Shown: positions 25,863 to 35,342, counted from the stretch's first letter. The stretch is DNA of 64,000 bases from Sphaerisporangium melleum (GCF_014646695.1 NZ_BMNT01000017.1:87620-151619); one strand, 5' to 3'. Numbers and translations: made by a program. The notes: generated from the sequence alone by a model not told the origin.

Positions 25863-27542
25863 GTGGACGACTTCCAGCCGGCGACCACCGCCGAGCACCT
25901 GCTGTGGCTGCTCGCCGAGCACGGCGTGGAGCACCTCTTCCTCAACCCGGGCACCGACTCCGCTCCGCTGCAGGAGGCGATGGCCACGCTGGCCAAGGCC
26001 GGGGTCGCCACTCCGAAGGTCGTCATCTGCTCCTTCGAGTCGCTGGCGCTGGCCGCCGCGCACGGCTACTGGCAGGTGACCGGCCGCCCGCAGTGCGTGT
26101 TCGTCCACGTGGACGTGGGCACGCAGAACCTCGGCGCCATGATGCACAACATGCTGCGCGACCGGGCCGGTGTGATCATCATCGCCGGGAAGACCCCGTA
26201 CGCCGAGGAGCCCGGCGCGCCCGGCGGGCGCTCGCACACCATCCACTGGCAGCAGGACGTCCCCGACCAGGCCGGGGTGGTCCGCGGGTACGCCAAGTGG
26301 GTGATGGAGATCACCCGGCCCGGCATGCTGGCCCGCGCCATCGGCCGGGCGGTCCAGGTCGCCACCGGCGGCCTGCCGGGCCCGGCCTACCTGATGGTGT
26401 CGCGGGACGTCCTCATGGACCCGCCCGCGCCCGAACTCGGCCGCACCACCCGGTACGCCGTCCCCCGGCCGCCCGCGGCCGACCCCGAAACCGTCGCCTG
26501 GATCGCCGCCAAGGTGGCCGCCGCGGAGCGTCCGCTGCTCATCACCGCGAAGGTGGGCCGGCGGGCGGCGGGCTTCCACGCGGTGACCCGCCTGGCCGAC
26601 CTCGCCGGCGTGCGGGTGATCGACCTCGCCGAGAGCGGCTGCGTCAGCATCTCGACGTCCCACCCGATGAACCTGCTGCCCGCGGCGGACGCGCAGCGCG
26701 CGGTCGAGGAGGCGGACCTGATCATCGCGGTGGACGCCGACGCGCCGTGGATCCCGCGGTTCACCCGTCCCAGGGAGGACGCGACGATCGTCCACATCGA
26801 CCTGGACCCGCTCAAGACGAGCATGCCGATGTGGACCTTCCCGGTCGACGTGGCGGTCACCGCCGACGGTCCCACCGCGCTCGGGCAGATCGCCGACCGG
26901 CTGGAGGAGATGGGACACACCGCACAGGAGCGCGCCGCCGAGGCGAGCCGGGCTCCGGCGGCCGCCGGGGACGGCCCGATCACCGGCGCGGAGGTCATCA
27001 GCGCGCTGAACGGCCTGCTGCGCCCGGACGACCTGGTCATCGAGGAGGCGGTGACCAACGCCCGCGCCCTGCACGACCACCTTGAGCGCACCGAGCCCGC
27101 GACCATGTTCGGCGCCGGCGCCCCCGGGCTCGGGTGGGGCCTGGCCGGGGCGGTCGGGGTCAGCATGGCCTCGCCCGGACGCCGGGTGGTGAGCGTCGTG
27201 GGCGACGGCGGCTTCATGTTCAGCGTGCCGACGGCGGCGCTGTGCCTGGCGGCCGAGGCCGGCGCGCCGATCATGGCCGTGGTGCTCAACAACGACGGCT
27301 ACCGCGCGAGCCGGCTGCCGGTCTTCGAACTCTTTCCCGACGGGCTCTCCGCGACCCGCGGGGACGCCGAGGGGACGCGGTTCAGCGCGCCGCCGGACTT
27401 CGCGGCCGTCGCCCGCGCGTGCCATGCCCACGGTGAGACGGTGACCGACCGGTCGGAGCTGCCGGCCGCCCTCCAGCGCGGTCTCCAGGCGGTCGAGTCG
27501 GGCCGGTCCGCCGTGGTGGACGTCCACATTCTCCGGGACTGA
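25863..27542 (+). CDS. thiamine diphosphate-dependent enzyme of the acetolactate synthase family, unknown substrate
   Basis: The GTG at 25863 follows GGAG by seven bases. The 559-residue protein has all three domains of ThDP enzymes. The N-terminal PYR domain has the cofactor-activating Glu in SFESLALAAAHGY (about residue 58). A middle FAD/CoA-like domain spans about 190-330, and the C-terminal PP domain has GDGGF near 446 and NNDGY near 477 for Mg-diphosphate binding. Conserved residues of true acetolactate synthase at the substrate site cannot be confirmed, and no regulatory subunit is nearby. It could be a decarboxylase or a carboligase. Confidence 0.8.
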   Translation: MDDFQPATTAEHLLWLLAEHGVEHLFLNPGTDSAPLQEAMATLAKAGVATPKVVICSFESLALAAAHGYWQVTGRPQCVFVHVDVGTQNLGAMMHNMLRDRAGVIIIAGKTPYAEEPGAPGGRSHTIHWQQDVPDQAGVVRGYAKWVMEITRPGMLARAIGRAVQVATGGLPGPAYLMVSRDVLMDPPAPELGRTTRYAVPRPPAADPETVAWIAAKVAAAERPLLITAKVGRRAAGFHAVTRLADLAGVRVIDLAESGCVSISTSHPMNLLPAADAQRAVEEADLIIAVDADAPWIPRFTRPREDATIVHIDLDPLKTSMPMWTFPVDVAVTADGPTALGQIADRLEEMGHTAQERAAEASRAPAAAGDGPITGAEVISALNGLLRPDDLVIEEAVTNARALHDHLERTEPATMFGAGAPGLGWGLAGAVGVSMASPGRRVVSVVGDGGFMFSVPTAALCLAAEAGAPIMAVVLNNDGYRASRLPVFELFPDGLSATRGDAEGTRFSAPPDFAAVARACHAHGETVTDRSELPAALQRGLQAVESGRSAVVDVHILRD

Positions 27543-27587
27543 CCACCAGACCCGCCGCGGATCGCCTGACACCGGTCAGCGCCGCGA

Positions 27588-27626
27588 GCCGTCCGTCCCC
27601 GGCCATGATGGCCGGGGACGGACGGC
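27588..27626. terminator. near-perfect palindromic hairpin after the TPP-enzyme gene
   Basis: Positions 27588-27606 and 27608-27626 are exact reverse complements around a single G. This allows a stem of about 17 bp with an ATGAT loop. It lies between convergent genes and should terminate both directions. Confidence 0.75.
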
Positions 27627-27630
27627 ACGG

Positions 27631-28305
27631 TCACGCCAGTGCGCCCCTCCTCCCGCGGCGACGGCCCAGGCCGGGGATCGACGGCCCGGCCGCGCGGCCG
27701 GGCCCCTCCCCGCGACGCCGCCTTCTTCCCTCGACGAGGGCGCCGAGGTTCACCGACCGGGAGCCGAACCCCTGTGAGCCGACGGTGACCGGCGCCGCCC
27801 GCTCGGCGTCCGCCGCCCACCTGTCCGCCGTCGCCGGGACCGCGCGGCCGGTGGCCGCGCGGGTGAGCGCCCGGAAGACCCGGCCGCGCCGCCGCAGCAG
27901 CCTGGCCGGGTTCCTCGGCAGCCCCGCGGGCAGGTACAGCGCGCCCGCCGCGGACGCGCCGAGCCCGCCCAGTTCCGGCAGGCGGACGACCGCGACCGCC
28001 TGCGCCCGCGCGGTGACCCGGCTGCCGGACGGCGTCCGCCTGACCTCGAAGGACATCACCCCGGCCCGGCACTCGATCTCGACCTTCAGTGCATCCCCAT
28101 CCCTGACGACGGGGACATGCCGCCCCGCCGCCCTTTCCCGCCACGTCAGGCCGGCCTCTCTCGCGATCTTCACCACGTCCTCCGGAGCCAGCGGGAAGTC
28201 ACCGGCGATCGACGCGAGCGCGTCGTCCCCCCTGCGGACCACCCACGAGAACCCGGCTCCGGACAGCAGAACGATCGCGAGGATGGCAATGGTCAACCCC
28301 TCCAT
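27631..28305 (-). CDS. single-pass membrane protein of unknown function
   Basis: The ATG at 28305 follows GAGGAG by six bases; an earlier in-frame start at 28323 is less well placed. The 224-residue protein begins with one membrane helix (about residues 4-20), followed by a soluble region to about 150. The last 70 residues are a strongly basic Arg/Gly tail. No known domain is recognised. The terminator at 27588-27626 lies just downstream. Confidence 0.6.
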   Translation of the reverse strand: MEGLTIAILAIVLLSGAGFSWVVRRGDDALASIAGDFPLAPEDVVKIAREAGLTWRERAAGRHVPVVRDGDALKVEIECRAGVMSFEVRRTPSGSRVTARAQAVAVVRLPELGGLGASAAGALYLPAGLPRNPARLLRRRGRVFRALTRAATGRAVPATADRWAADAERAAPVTVGSQGFGSRSVNLGALVEGRRRRRGEGPGRAAGPSIPGLGRRRGRRGALA

Positions 28306-28742
28306 AGCCTGCTCCTCGCACATGCCGGCACGGCCGGCGGCGCCGGCCCGTCTTCCCCCCGGTCGACGGCCGAAAGCCGCCAGGTGCCGACAAACCCCTC
28401 CCTCTTGACATTAGGAAGATATCCACACCGATCACCCATAGCGCCACGCCACCCGGCGGGTTTTCGCACCCCTCCCGCAGTACTAAGTACTGGCCGAAGG
28501 CACAGGGTGAAGCCGGGCGGACAGCGGGTGACGATCGAGCGCCCACCGGCCGGGCTGGAAAACTCGTCAAACGGAACATGGCGGCCATACGGGGACGGTG
28601 GACCGTGCATACGCACGTGAATTGCCTATTGTTCGCAAGTAACGTGCAAACCCGGCCGAGACCTGGGCGGACGTACCGATTAGGTATCGGCGCGCGGGGC
28701 GCGGCCGACACCGCCCCGTGACCGTCCCGGTCGGGCGCGGTC
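28306..28742. other. intergenic region between two minus-strand genes
   Basis: This 437-bp spacer separates the LuxR-type gene from the membrane protein gene downstream of it. It contains the AGTACT-A-AGTACT element at 28479-28491 and an A/T-richer stretch near 28605-28650. No supported ORF is present. Confidence 0.4.
28479..28491. promoter_or_regulatory. AGTACTAAGTACT palindrome
   Basis: Two AGTACT hexamers flank one A, forming a 13-bp element that is both a direct and an inverted repeat. It lies 174 bp upstream of the gene at 27631-28305. It is a candidate operator with no assigned regulator. Confidence 0.3.
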
Positions 28743-29738
28743 TCAGTCGAGGAAACGCTCCAGCTTCGCGGCGATACCCGAACGCTGCTCTACTCCCAGT
28801 TTGCGCAATATACGGGATACATGGCCTTTGATGGTCGATTCGGTGACGAAGATCCGCGCCGCGATCTCCTTGTTGCTCAGGCCGCCGCGGGCGATCAGCA
28901 AGGCGATCTCCCTTTCCTTGGCGGAGAGCGAGTTGAGCAGGTTCTCCGCCCGGATCGACGGCCGGGCGATGATGTCCATGGTCTCGGTCTGCCCCCGCTC
29001 GCACTCGTGCCGGAGCTCCCTGACCAGACGCGCCAGCTCCGGCTCGCCGATCGGGACGGCCTCCTCGACGGCACAGATCCTGGCGTGCAGGCCGGCGAGG
29101 ATCTCCGAGACGTCCTGGACCACCTCGACCACCGACGCCCGCTCGGTCTCCTGGCCCTGCCCGGCGACGGCCAGTTCCTCGCGGTTGAGCTCGTCCTCCC
29201 GTTCCCGGGCGAGCACCGTCGCCACCGACCGCGCGGTCCACTCGAAGGCCCGCACGTGCTCGGCGGTGTAGGTGCGGCTCTTGTAGCTCTGGATGGACGC
29301 CAGCCCGATCACCTCCCGCCCGCCGTCCCGGACCGCGAAGATCGGGATGGTGATGGCGTCGGCGGAGGGCCGCTGCTCGTCGCCGAAGGAGACACCGTGG
29401 TGCAGGAGCAGGCCGTTGTCGCTGGCGTACACGTAGGGGCGTTCGTGCTCCAGGATCCAGGCCGCCTGCCCCTTCGGCCCGTATCCGAAGACCTCCGGCG
29501 GCACGTACCGCTCGACCGGGACGGCGTCGTCGTAGGTGTAGGGATAGACGATCCTGCGCCCCTCCCGGTAGAACCCGACGTAGAAGGCGTCCACGGCGCA
29601 GATGGTGCTCATGGCGAACCGCCAGTAGTCGAACAGCGCGTGATGATCGCCCATCCGCATACGGATGCCGCGGTCGGCCAGGCTGAGCGCCGCCGCCACC
29701 TCGGGCGAGAATCCCGAGTCCGAACGAGCCACCGACAC
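28743..29738 (-). CDS. GAF-domain LuxR-family transcriptional regulator
   Basis: The GTG at 29738 follows GGGAGG. The 331-residue protein has an N-terminal sensory domain of GAF type, about residues 30-180 (YVGFYREGRRIVYPYTYDD, then IFAVRDGGREVIGLASIQSY). A helical linker follows, near 180-255. The LuxR helix-turn-helix is near 265-325: SAKEREIALLIARGGLSNKEIAARIFVTESTIKGHVSRILRKL. No receiver domain or phosphoacceptor Asp is present, so the input is probably a small molecule or redox signal bound by GAF. No obvious target is adjacent. Confidence 0.85.
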   Translation of the reverse strand: MSVARSDSGFSPEVAAALSLADRGIRMRMGDHHALFDYWRFAMSTICAVDAFYVGFYREGRRIVYPYTYDDAVPVERYVPPEVFGYGPKGQAAWILEHERPYVYASDNGLLLHHGVSFGDEQRPSADAITIPIFAVRDGGREVIGLASIQSYKSRTYTAEHVRAFEWTARSVATVLAREREDELNREELAVAGQGQETERASVVEVVQDVSEILAGLHARICAVEEAVPIGEPELARLVRELRHECERGQTETMDIIARPSIRAENLLNSLSAKEREIALLIARGGLSNKEIAARIFVTESTIKGHVSRILRKLGVEQRSGIAAKLERFLD

Positions 29739-30416
29739 TCGTCCTCCCTTGACTGAGTTCGGCGTTCCCTGACAGGCGCCCCGGCGAAAACGGACGTGGT
29801 CGTCGAGCCTTACCGACTCGGCGGTGCCGCGTCACCCTTCTCAGTTGATTCGGTGCCATTAAGAGATCGTTTCGCTTCCGAACCCGGCTTCTGGAGCGGC
29901 GTGAACCTCCGCCTATGCCATGTCGCCGTACATCGGCGGCGAGAAGCCACCGTCGCATCTCGTCATCGCCGTACGGTCACGGCGGGCACACGCGATGGGG
30001 GCCCCCTCCGGCGGACGCGATCACAGCGGCATTCGGCGCACCGATCGCGCCACCCTCCGCCGGGTGAACACGACAAGTCAACAAGGACCGTGCATTTCTC
30101 ACGGCGATGGCGGTCTTCCCGGTCCGCGGGCAGGAACAGGACCGCCGGAAAAGTGCGCCACGAGAGCGTCAACCCCCGGGGAAATGACCTGAGCGCCCGG
30201 CGTCCGGACGGGAAGAATCGGCGTCCGGCCGGCCCGCCCCGCGCCGTCGGCACCGAACCGCCCGTGGTTCACCCGGTCCAGCAGGGCCGATGGGCCATGC
30301 GATAACAATTCCGCCTTCCCGTGGCGCGCTCCTCCATTACCTTTGGTATTCACTTGACTACACCCCGGATCCCGGCCACGCGGCGTGTTATCCGGCAAAA
30401 GGAATAGGAGTTGCAA
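29739..30416. other. 678-bp divergent intergenic region
   Basis: This is the longest gene-free stretch, between the LuxR-type gene and the HTH-DUF5753 gene. It is less G+C-rich than its flanks, especially 30290-30416, where TTGACT (30354-30359) could be a -35 box; no convincing -10 is found at normal spacing. Frames crossing it have no ribosome site and no recognisable product. I see no RNA gene. Confidence 0.4.
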
Positions 30417-31244
30417 ATGCCACATATGACGAAAATCAACCCCGGAGAATCGGCGCGCTCGCGTTTCGCCTACGAGTTGCAGCGCCACCGCCTGCTCGCC
30501 GGGCTGACCCAGGGGCAGCTCGGCCGCCGGGTCGGCTTCTCCGGCAGCCTGGTGGGCGCCGTGGAGAATCTCAAGCGCACCCCGAGCGACGACTTCGCCA
30601 GGCGCTGCGACCAGGCTCTGGGCCTGGAAGGCGTCCTGGAAGCCCTGCATGTGGAGGGCTGGCCGCCTCCTCCCCCCGTCGCCGACCACTTCCGCAGTTT
30701 CGCCTTCGAGGAGCGCCGGGCGACGGCCATCCAGACCTGGGACCCGTTGCTGGTCCCGGGGATCTTCCAGACCGAGTCCTACGCCCGCCGCGTGTTCACC
30801 CGGGCGCCGGACGCCACGCCGGAAATGGTGGAGGAACGGGTGGCCGGCCGGATGCAGCGCAAGAACGTCCTGAGCCAGGAAAATCCGCCGCTGATCCTCA
30901 GCCTGATCGACGAAGGCGTTCTGCGCCGGCCGATCGGCGGTAAGGACGTGATGCGCGAGCAGATGCGGCACCTTCTGGAAATCGCCGCGCATCCGCGGGT
31001 CACCATCCAGATCGTTCCGTTCGACGCCGAGGCCATACCCGGTTTGCTCGCCGGTTTCGTTATAGCCGAACAGCGTGGCACCCCATATACGGTATACGTG
31101 GATTCGGTACCCGACGGGCGTACGATGAGCGATCGAAACAGCATCGCGTCACTCACCGCTCGTTACGACGCCATCAGGTCGGAGGCATACCCACAATCCC
31201 AATCTCTCAAGGTCATCAAGGAAGCGGTCGAAACATGGACCTGA
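30417..31244 (+). CDS. HTH DNA-binding protein with DUF5753 domain (Scr1-type regulator)
   Basis: The ATG at 30417 follows GGAG by six bases. The 275-residue protein starts with an XRE-type helix-turn-helix (LLAGLTQGQLGRRVGFSGSLVGAVE, about residues 25-50). A DUF5753 domain follows at about 90-270, beginning AIQTWDPLLVPGIFQTESYAR and ending near SLKVIKEAVETW. This family is paired with small DUF397 proteins across actinomycetes and often regulates development or secondary metabolism. The DUF397 gene here overlaps it by 10 bp, so the two are translationally coupled. Confidence 0.9.
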   Translation: MPHMTKINPGESARSRFAYELQRHRLLAGLTQGQLGRRVGFSGSLVGAVENLKRTPSDDFARRCDQALGLEGVLEALHVEGWPPPPPVADHFRSFAFEERRATAIQTWDPLLVPGIFQTESYARRVFTRAPDATPEMVEERVAGRMQRKNVLSQENPPLILSLIDEGVLRRPIGGKDVMREQMRHLLEIAAHPRVTIQIVPFDAEAIPGLLAGFVIAEQRGTPYTVYVDSVPDGRTMSDRNSIASLTARYDAIRSEAYPQSQSLKVIKEAVETWT

Positions 31245-31441
31245 AACACGCGTTATGGCGCAAGTCTTCGCGCTCGGGCGACAACGGCGGCCATTGCGTC
31301 GAAGTTGCGAGCAACCTGACCGACCACGACGCAATCGCCGTCCGCGACTCCAAGAACCCCGACGGCCTGCCCATCATCTTCAACTCCGGCGCGTGGGCCA
31401 CGTTCGTGGACACCCTCAAAGCCGGCTCGATCACCCGCTGA
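31235..31441 (+). CDS. DUF397 small protein, partner of the HTH-DUF5753 gene
   Basis: The 68-residue protein begins ATG inside the last codons of the upstream gene. It carries the DUF397 pattern: W-R-K-S-S-R-S-G near the N-terminus, C-V-E-V-A, V-R-D-S-K-N-P-D-G, and a hydrophobic GAWATFVDTLK helix at the end. Such pairs behave like antagonist/regulator couples, and toxin-antitoxin action has been proposed for some. This is family knowledge and is not shown here. Confidence 0.9.
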   Translation: MDLKHALWRKSSRSGDNGGHCVEVASNLTDHDAIAVRDSKNPDGLPIIFNSGAWATFVDTLKAGSITR

Positions 31442-31836
31442 CACACGCGCGAATCCGCCTCACCCCGCCCTGCCCCGAAGACCACCCTTCGCGCGGCCCG
31501 CTCCACCCCCGGCCGCGACACTCCGGACCCCATCCTCCTCTGAGGCTCCTCCGGACGCCATCCCCTCCCGAACACGCTCCCGCCGGACGCCGGTCCGATG
31601 AGCCCACCTCCCCCGCCTGCGGCACGAGGCCCTGCGACGGCCCCGGTACACGGCCGTTCACGGCGGTCCCCGCGCGCCGCCGCCGGGGAGCTTATGCTGG
31701 AACACGGTGACCCACCGTTTCGTCGGGGGAACGGTGCGCGGTCCCTGCACCGAGTCATCCGCCCGCGAGACGGACAACGCTCACCGCACGCGTCCGGCAA
31801 CGAGGGCGGCCCCCATCTCGACCCGGAGTGCGCCAC
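31442..31836. other. intergenic region upstream of the large sensor-like gene
   Basis: This 395-bp gap has G+C similar to coding DNA, but no frame with a ribosome site and no product I recognise. The GGAG at 31824-31827 serves the next gene. It probably holds that gene's promoter. Confidence 0.35.
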
Positions 31837-34770
31837 GTGAGCCTTCTGCCCCCGCGCCACGATCCCGACGAGAGCTACCGGCGGCGGCACGAGGGCGTGC
31901 GGGAGTTCCTGCGGGTGTTCGACCAGATGCGCGTCCGCCCGTCCTGGCGCGGCGGCGACGTCCCCCTGCCGGTGGTGTGGGTCACCGGGCAGTACGCGGA
32001 GACCGCGGCCGTCGTGCAGGCGCTCGAGGCCCGCTGCGACGGCACCCCCTATGCCCACCTCGGCCCCTCCCCCGACCCCGAGGAGACGCCCGAGCGCTCC
32101 GCCCCGCCGTACGCCGCGCTCGCCGCATGGCTGCGGGAGGCGGCCAGAGAGCTCGCGGCCGTCGCCCCGCCCGGCGAGGCGCACCTGCGCTTCCCCCTGT
32201 TCGCGCAGGTGCTGTGGATGCTCGACCTGCAGGTGCCCGAGGACGAGCCCGACCGCCTGCACGACGGGGTGAAGAAGGCCGTCCGCCAGCGCCGCCGGCA
32301 GATCAGCGCGGGCACCGGCCAGGATCGCCGCAACTTCTGGGCCAACGTCCGCGCCTACGCCGAGGGCCCGCTGCCCGCCTGGGCGGCGGCCACCGCGATC
32401 CTCGGCGCGGGCTGGGCCGACCAGCTCACCACACTGTTCGGCGTCACGGCGATCGTCGCGGGCCCGGTGATCGGATCGTTCCACGTGCTGCTGCTGTCGC
32501 GTAGCTGGGCCGGCCGGCGCCGCTACCGGTGGTTCCACCGCCAGCCGTTCGTCATGCCGAGCCAGCGCCGCAACCAGCCGCACGACGTCACCGCGTTCGC
32601 CGTGCGCCTGCTCCAGGTGCGACGCCGCGCCACCGCGATCGAGGTCGCGCCGCGGGCTCCGGCCCCCTCGCCTCCGGCCGGGCAGACCGCCCGGCTCCCG
32701 CAGATGGCCGCCCTGCCCGGCGGCCCGCCCTCCGCGCCGCCCGGCGTCGCCGGCGTGGAGAGCTCGCAGCGCGAGCGGCAGGCCGAGCCGGGTGAGGACC
32801 GCAAGCGGCTGGAGGCCGTCCAGGCGAACGAGGGCATCGAGCTGCTGCTGGTCAACGCGTTCCTGGAGGATCTGCGGCAGGGGTACGAGCGCCGCCTGTG
32901 GAAGGTGTGGCGGCGGGTCGCCTGGGCGCGCACCTCCTACCCGGTGCTTTTGGTCGAGGGCGACTCCGGGCGCCTGGCCGAGCGCATCGAGCAGGTGCGC
33001 GCGGCGACCTCCCGGCTCGACCCGCTGCTCATCGTGGCCACCGGCCCGCCCGATCGGCCCGTCCTGCCGCTCCCCGAGCCCGGGGAGACGCGGACGGGGA
33101 CCATGAGCGGCCGGCCCGAGCTGGCCGAGGAGCTGTGGCAGCGCTGGGGGCACGAGCTGGGCAGAGACCGCGCCCTCGGCTCGCATCGCCTGCTGCGCAT
33201 CGACATGGAGCCCGAGGACGCGCCCATCCTGGAGAAGGCGCACGTGCCGGTTCGCGCCCGGCGCCGCCCGGCGCTGGCGCACCCGATCCTGCCGTGGGTC
33301 GCGGTGACCGCGCTGGTCGCGCTGTCGCTGGTCCGGGTGCTGGCCACGGCCACCGGCACCTGCGACCCGGGCATCTGGCGGGCGGCCGGCACCGGCGAGT
33401 GCGTGGGCATCGGCGACGGCGGCTTCGTCTTCTCCCCGCAGCTCGCCCCGGTCCTGGGCCGCATCGACGCGCAGAACCGCGCCGTCCTCGCCTCCGGCAA
33501 GCCGTATGCCACGGTGGTCTACTTCGGGAAACTGACCACCACCGGGACGGGCCCCAAGGACGAGCTGACCGACATCCACGGCGAGCTGGCCGGGATCGCC
33601 CTGGAGCAGGCGACGCTGATCGGCAACAGCGGCGACGGAAGCAAGCTGCAGATGCGGGTGCTCATCGCCAATGGCGGCGCCGGCTTCCGGTACGCCGAGG
33701 AGGTCGCCCAGGAGATCCTGCGCACGATCGACCGGGACCCGAGCGTGATCGGCGTGGTCGGTCTCGGCGAGAGCCGGCAGAACGTGCGGTCGGCGATCCG
33801 GATGCTCGCCCGCAAGGCCGTGCCGGTGATCAGCACCACCTCGACCTACGACGGCCTCGGGCGGCGCGAAGACGGCTCCTACATCCCCTCCCACTTCCCG
33901 CTGGCCCCGACGAACACCTCGCTCGCCGAGACCGCCGCCCGCTGGGCCAGGCAGGGCATCCCCCAGCGGCGGGTGCCACCGGCGCGCACGGCGGCGGTCT
34001 TCACCGACACCCTGCTGAGCGACCTGTACACCAAGGACCTCGGGGCGCGGTTCGTCAGCGCCTTCGGCAAGGGCGCCACCTCCTTCCCGTACGCCAGCGC
34101 GGCCGGGCTGGAGGAGAAGGTCATCGAGGTGTGCGCCCGGGGCGCCAAGCCGGACCTGGTCTACTACGCCGGGCGCACCGAGCAGTTCGGCACGTTCATC
34201 GGCGCCATCGCCCGGTCACAGTGCCACCAGCTGACGGTCATGGCCAACGACGACATCACGCAGTACGTCAATGATCACGCTCGCGAACTGGGCGGCAACC
34301 CGCGCGTCCCGGTGATGTACGTGGCGCTGGCCGCCCGCAGCGCCTGGCGGAACGTCCCCGCGTCGTTCCGCACCGACTTCTACCAGCGGTTCGACGGGCT
34401 GATCAAAGATCTGGGCGTCGCGGGGCTGCCCGAGGACCGCCGGCCCTCCAGGGAGTACGCCGTGCAGGCCGAGGACGCCGCCGAGACGCTCATGCGCGCG
34501 GCCCAGGTGGCCTTCTCCGGTCAGGGCGGCCCGGCGAACACCGATGGGCGGGCCGGCGTCGTGGACCGGGCGGGCGTGCTGCTCGCCCTGTCGAGCCTGC
34601 ACGAGATCGACGGGGACAGCGGACTGGTCAAGCTGCACGGCGCGCCGGACGGGCGGCACGCCCTGGACCGGCCGATCCTGCTGGTGACCGTCGATCCCAA
34701 GGGCGATCAGGTGGTGGTCCGCCAGTGCGGCCGGCTGTACGCCCAGCAGGATTCCACGTCCCTGTGCTGA
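31837..34770 (+). CDS. large membrane protein with extracytoplasmic type 1 periplasmic-binding domain
   Basis: The GTG at 31837 has GGAG nine bases upstream and gives 977 residues; GTG 31828 is an alternative. The N-terminal cytosolic part (about 1-175) contains VVWVTGQYAETAAVV. Two membrane helices sit near 180-222. A second cytosolic part, about 225-480, has an Ala/Pro linker and YPVLLVEGDSG. A third helix lies near 485-507. The last 460 residues are a Leu/Ile/Val-type substrate-binding fold (Peripla_BP_6), exported and tethered. It carries no ABC transporter motif, kinase motif or clear P-loop. A ligand sensor linking an outside binding domain to cytosolic modules is a reasonable inference. 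Confidence 0.75.
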   Translation: MSLLPPRHDPDESYRRRHEGVREFLRVFDQMRVRPSWRGGDVPLPVVWVTGQYAETAAVVQALEARCDGTPYAHLGPSPDPEETPERSAPPYAALAAWLREAARELAAVAPPGEAHLRFPLFAQVLWMLDLQVPEDEPDRLHDGVKKAVRQRRRQISAGTGQDRRNFWANVRAYAEGPLPAWAAATAILGAGWADQLTTLFGVTAIVAGPVIGSFHVLLLSRSWAGRRRYRWFHRQPFVMPSQRRNQPHDVTAFAVRLLQVRRRATAIEVAPRAPAPSPPAGQTARLPQMAALPGGPPSAPPGVAGVESSQRERQAEPGEDRKRLEAVQANEGIELLLVNAFLEDLRQGYERRLWKVWRRVAWARTSYPVLLVEGDSGRLAERIEQVRAATSRLDPLLIVATGPPDRPVLPLPEPGETRTGTMSGRPELAEELWQRWGHELGRDRALGSHRLLRIDMEPEDAPILEKAHVPVRARRRPALAHPILPWVAVTALVALSLVRVLATATGTCDPGIWRAAGTGECVGIGDGGFVFSPQLAPVLGRIDAQNRAVLASGKPYATVVYFGKLTTTGTGPKDELTDIHGELAGIALEQATLIGNSGDGSKLQMRVLIANGGAGFRYAEEVAQEILRTIDRDPSVIGVVGLGESRQNVRSAIRMLARKAVPVISTTSTYDGLGRREDGSYIPSHFPLAPTNTSLAETAARWARQGIPQRRVPPARTAAVFTDTLLSDLYTKDLGARFVSAFGKGATSFPYASAAGLEEKVIEVCARGAKPDLVYYAGRTEQFGTFIGAIARSQCHQLTVMANDDITQYVNDHARELGGNPRVPVMYVALAARSAWRNVPASFRTDFYQRFDGLIKDLGVAGLPEDRRPSREYAVQAEDAAETLMRAAQVAFSGQGGPANTDGRAGVVDRAGVLLALSSLHEIDGDSGLVKLHGAPDGRHALDRPILLVTVDPKGDQVVVRQCGRLYAQQDSTSLC

Positions 34771-34805
34771 CCCGGCCGGGACACCATGCCGCCGCGGCGG
34801 CCCGG

Positions 34806-35342
34806 TCAGATGTGGCCGCTGACCGTCGTGCCCTCGCCGACGACGCTGTTGATCGTCAGCGTGCCGCCCACCTCGCTGAAGCGCCGTTTCATGGTGTCCA
34901 TGCCACGGCCGGTGCGCCCCGGCGGGAAACCGATGCCGTTGTCGCTGACGGTGAGCCGCAGCCCGCCCCGTCCGGTGGTGAGCGCGATGGAGAGCGTGTG
35001 GGCTCCGCTGTGCCGTTCGACGTTGGACAGCGCCTCCAGCACGACGGCGTAGACGGCGTCCGCGACCGGGCCGGTGACCCGTTCCCTGGGCATCGCCCAG
35101 ACCTCGACGGAGATCCCGGTGCGCTCCGACCACTCCGTCAGATAGTCCTCGATCGCCGCTGCCAGACTTCGCTTCCCGCGCATGCGCAACTCTTCGTACA
35201 ACTCCCCCAACCCTCCTGGGCCGCGCGCCGCTCCCGGGCTGCGTGCTCCCGGCCCCCACCGTGCCTTTCGCCGGATCCCGGCGGCGGCACGTACCGGCGC
35301 GTGCTTGAAGAGCGGTCGAGAAAATTCGGAGTGGGACGCCAC
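34806..35342 (-). CDS. histidine-kinase-like ATPase domain protein, no phosphoacceptor domain
   Basis: The C-terminal 120 residues are a HATPase_c domain of the NarX/DesK type: N-box EALSNVERHSGA, G1 SDNGIGFPPG, then GRGMDTMKRRFSEVGGTLTI and GEGTTVSGHI. The H-x-L-x-N dimerisation/phosphoacceptor motif is missing. The first 45 residues are low-complexity Ala/Arg/Gly sequence that may be untranslated. Internal starts at TTG 35201 and ATG 35183 would give a near-minimal ATPase domain. It is either a remnant of a sensor kinase or a stand-alone anti-sigma-type ATPase. No response regulator is adjacent, and it is convergent with the sensor-like gene. Confidence 0.65.
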   Translation of the reverse strand: MASHSEFSRPLFKHAPVRAAAGIRRKARWGPGARSPGAARGPGGLGELYEELRMRGKRSLAAAIEDYLTEWSERTGISVEVWAMPRERVTGPVADAVYAVVLEALSNVERHSGAHTLSIALTTGRGGLRLTVSDNGIGFPPGRTGRGMDTMKRRFSEVGGTLTINSVVGEGTTVSGHI

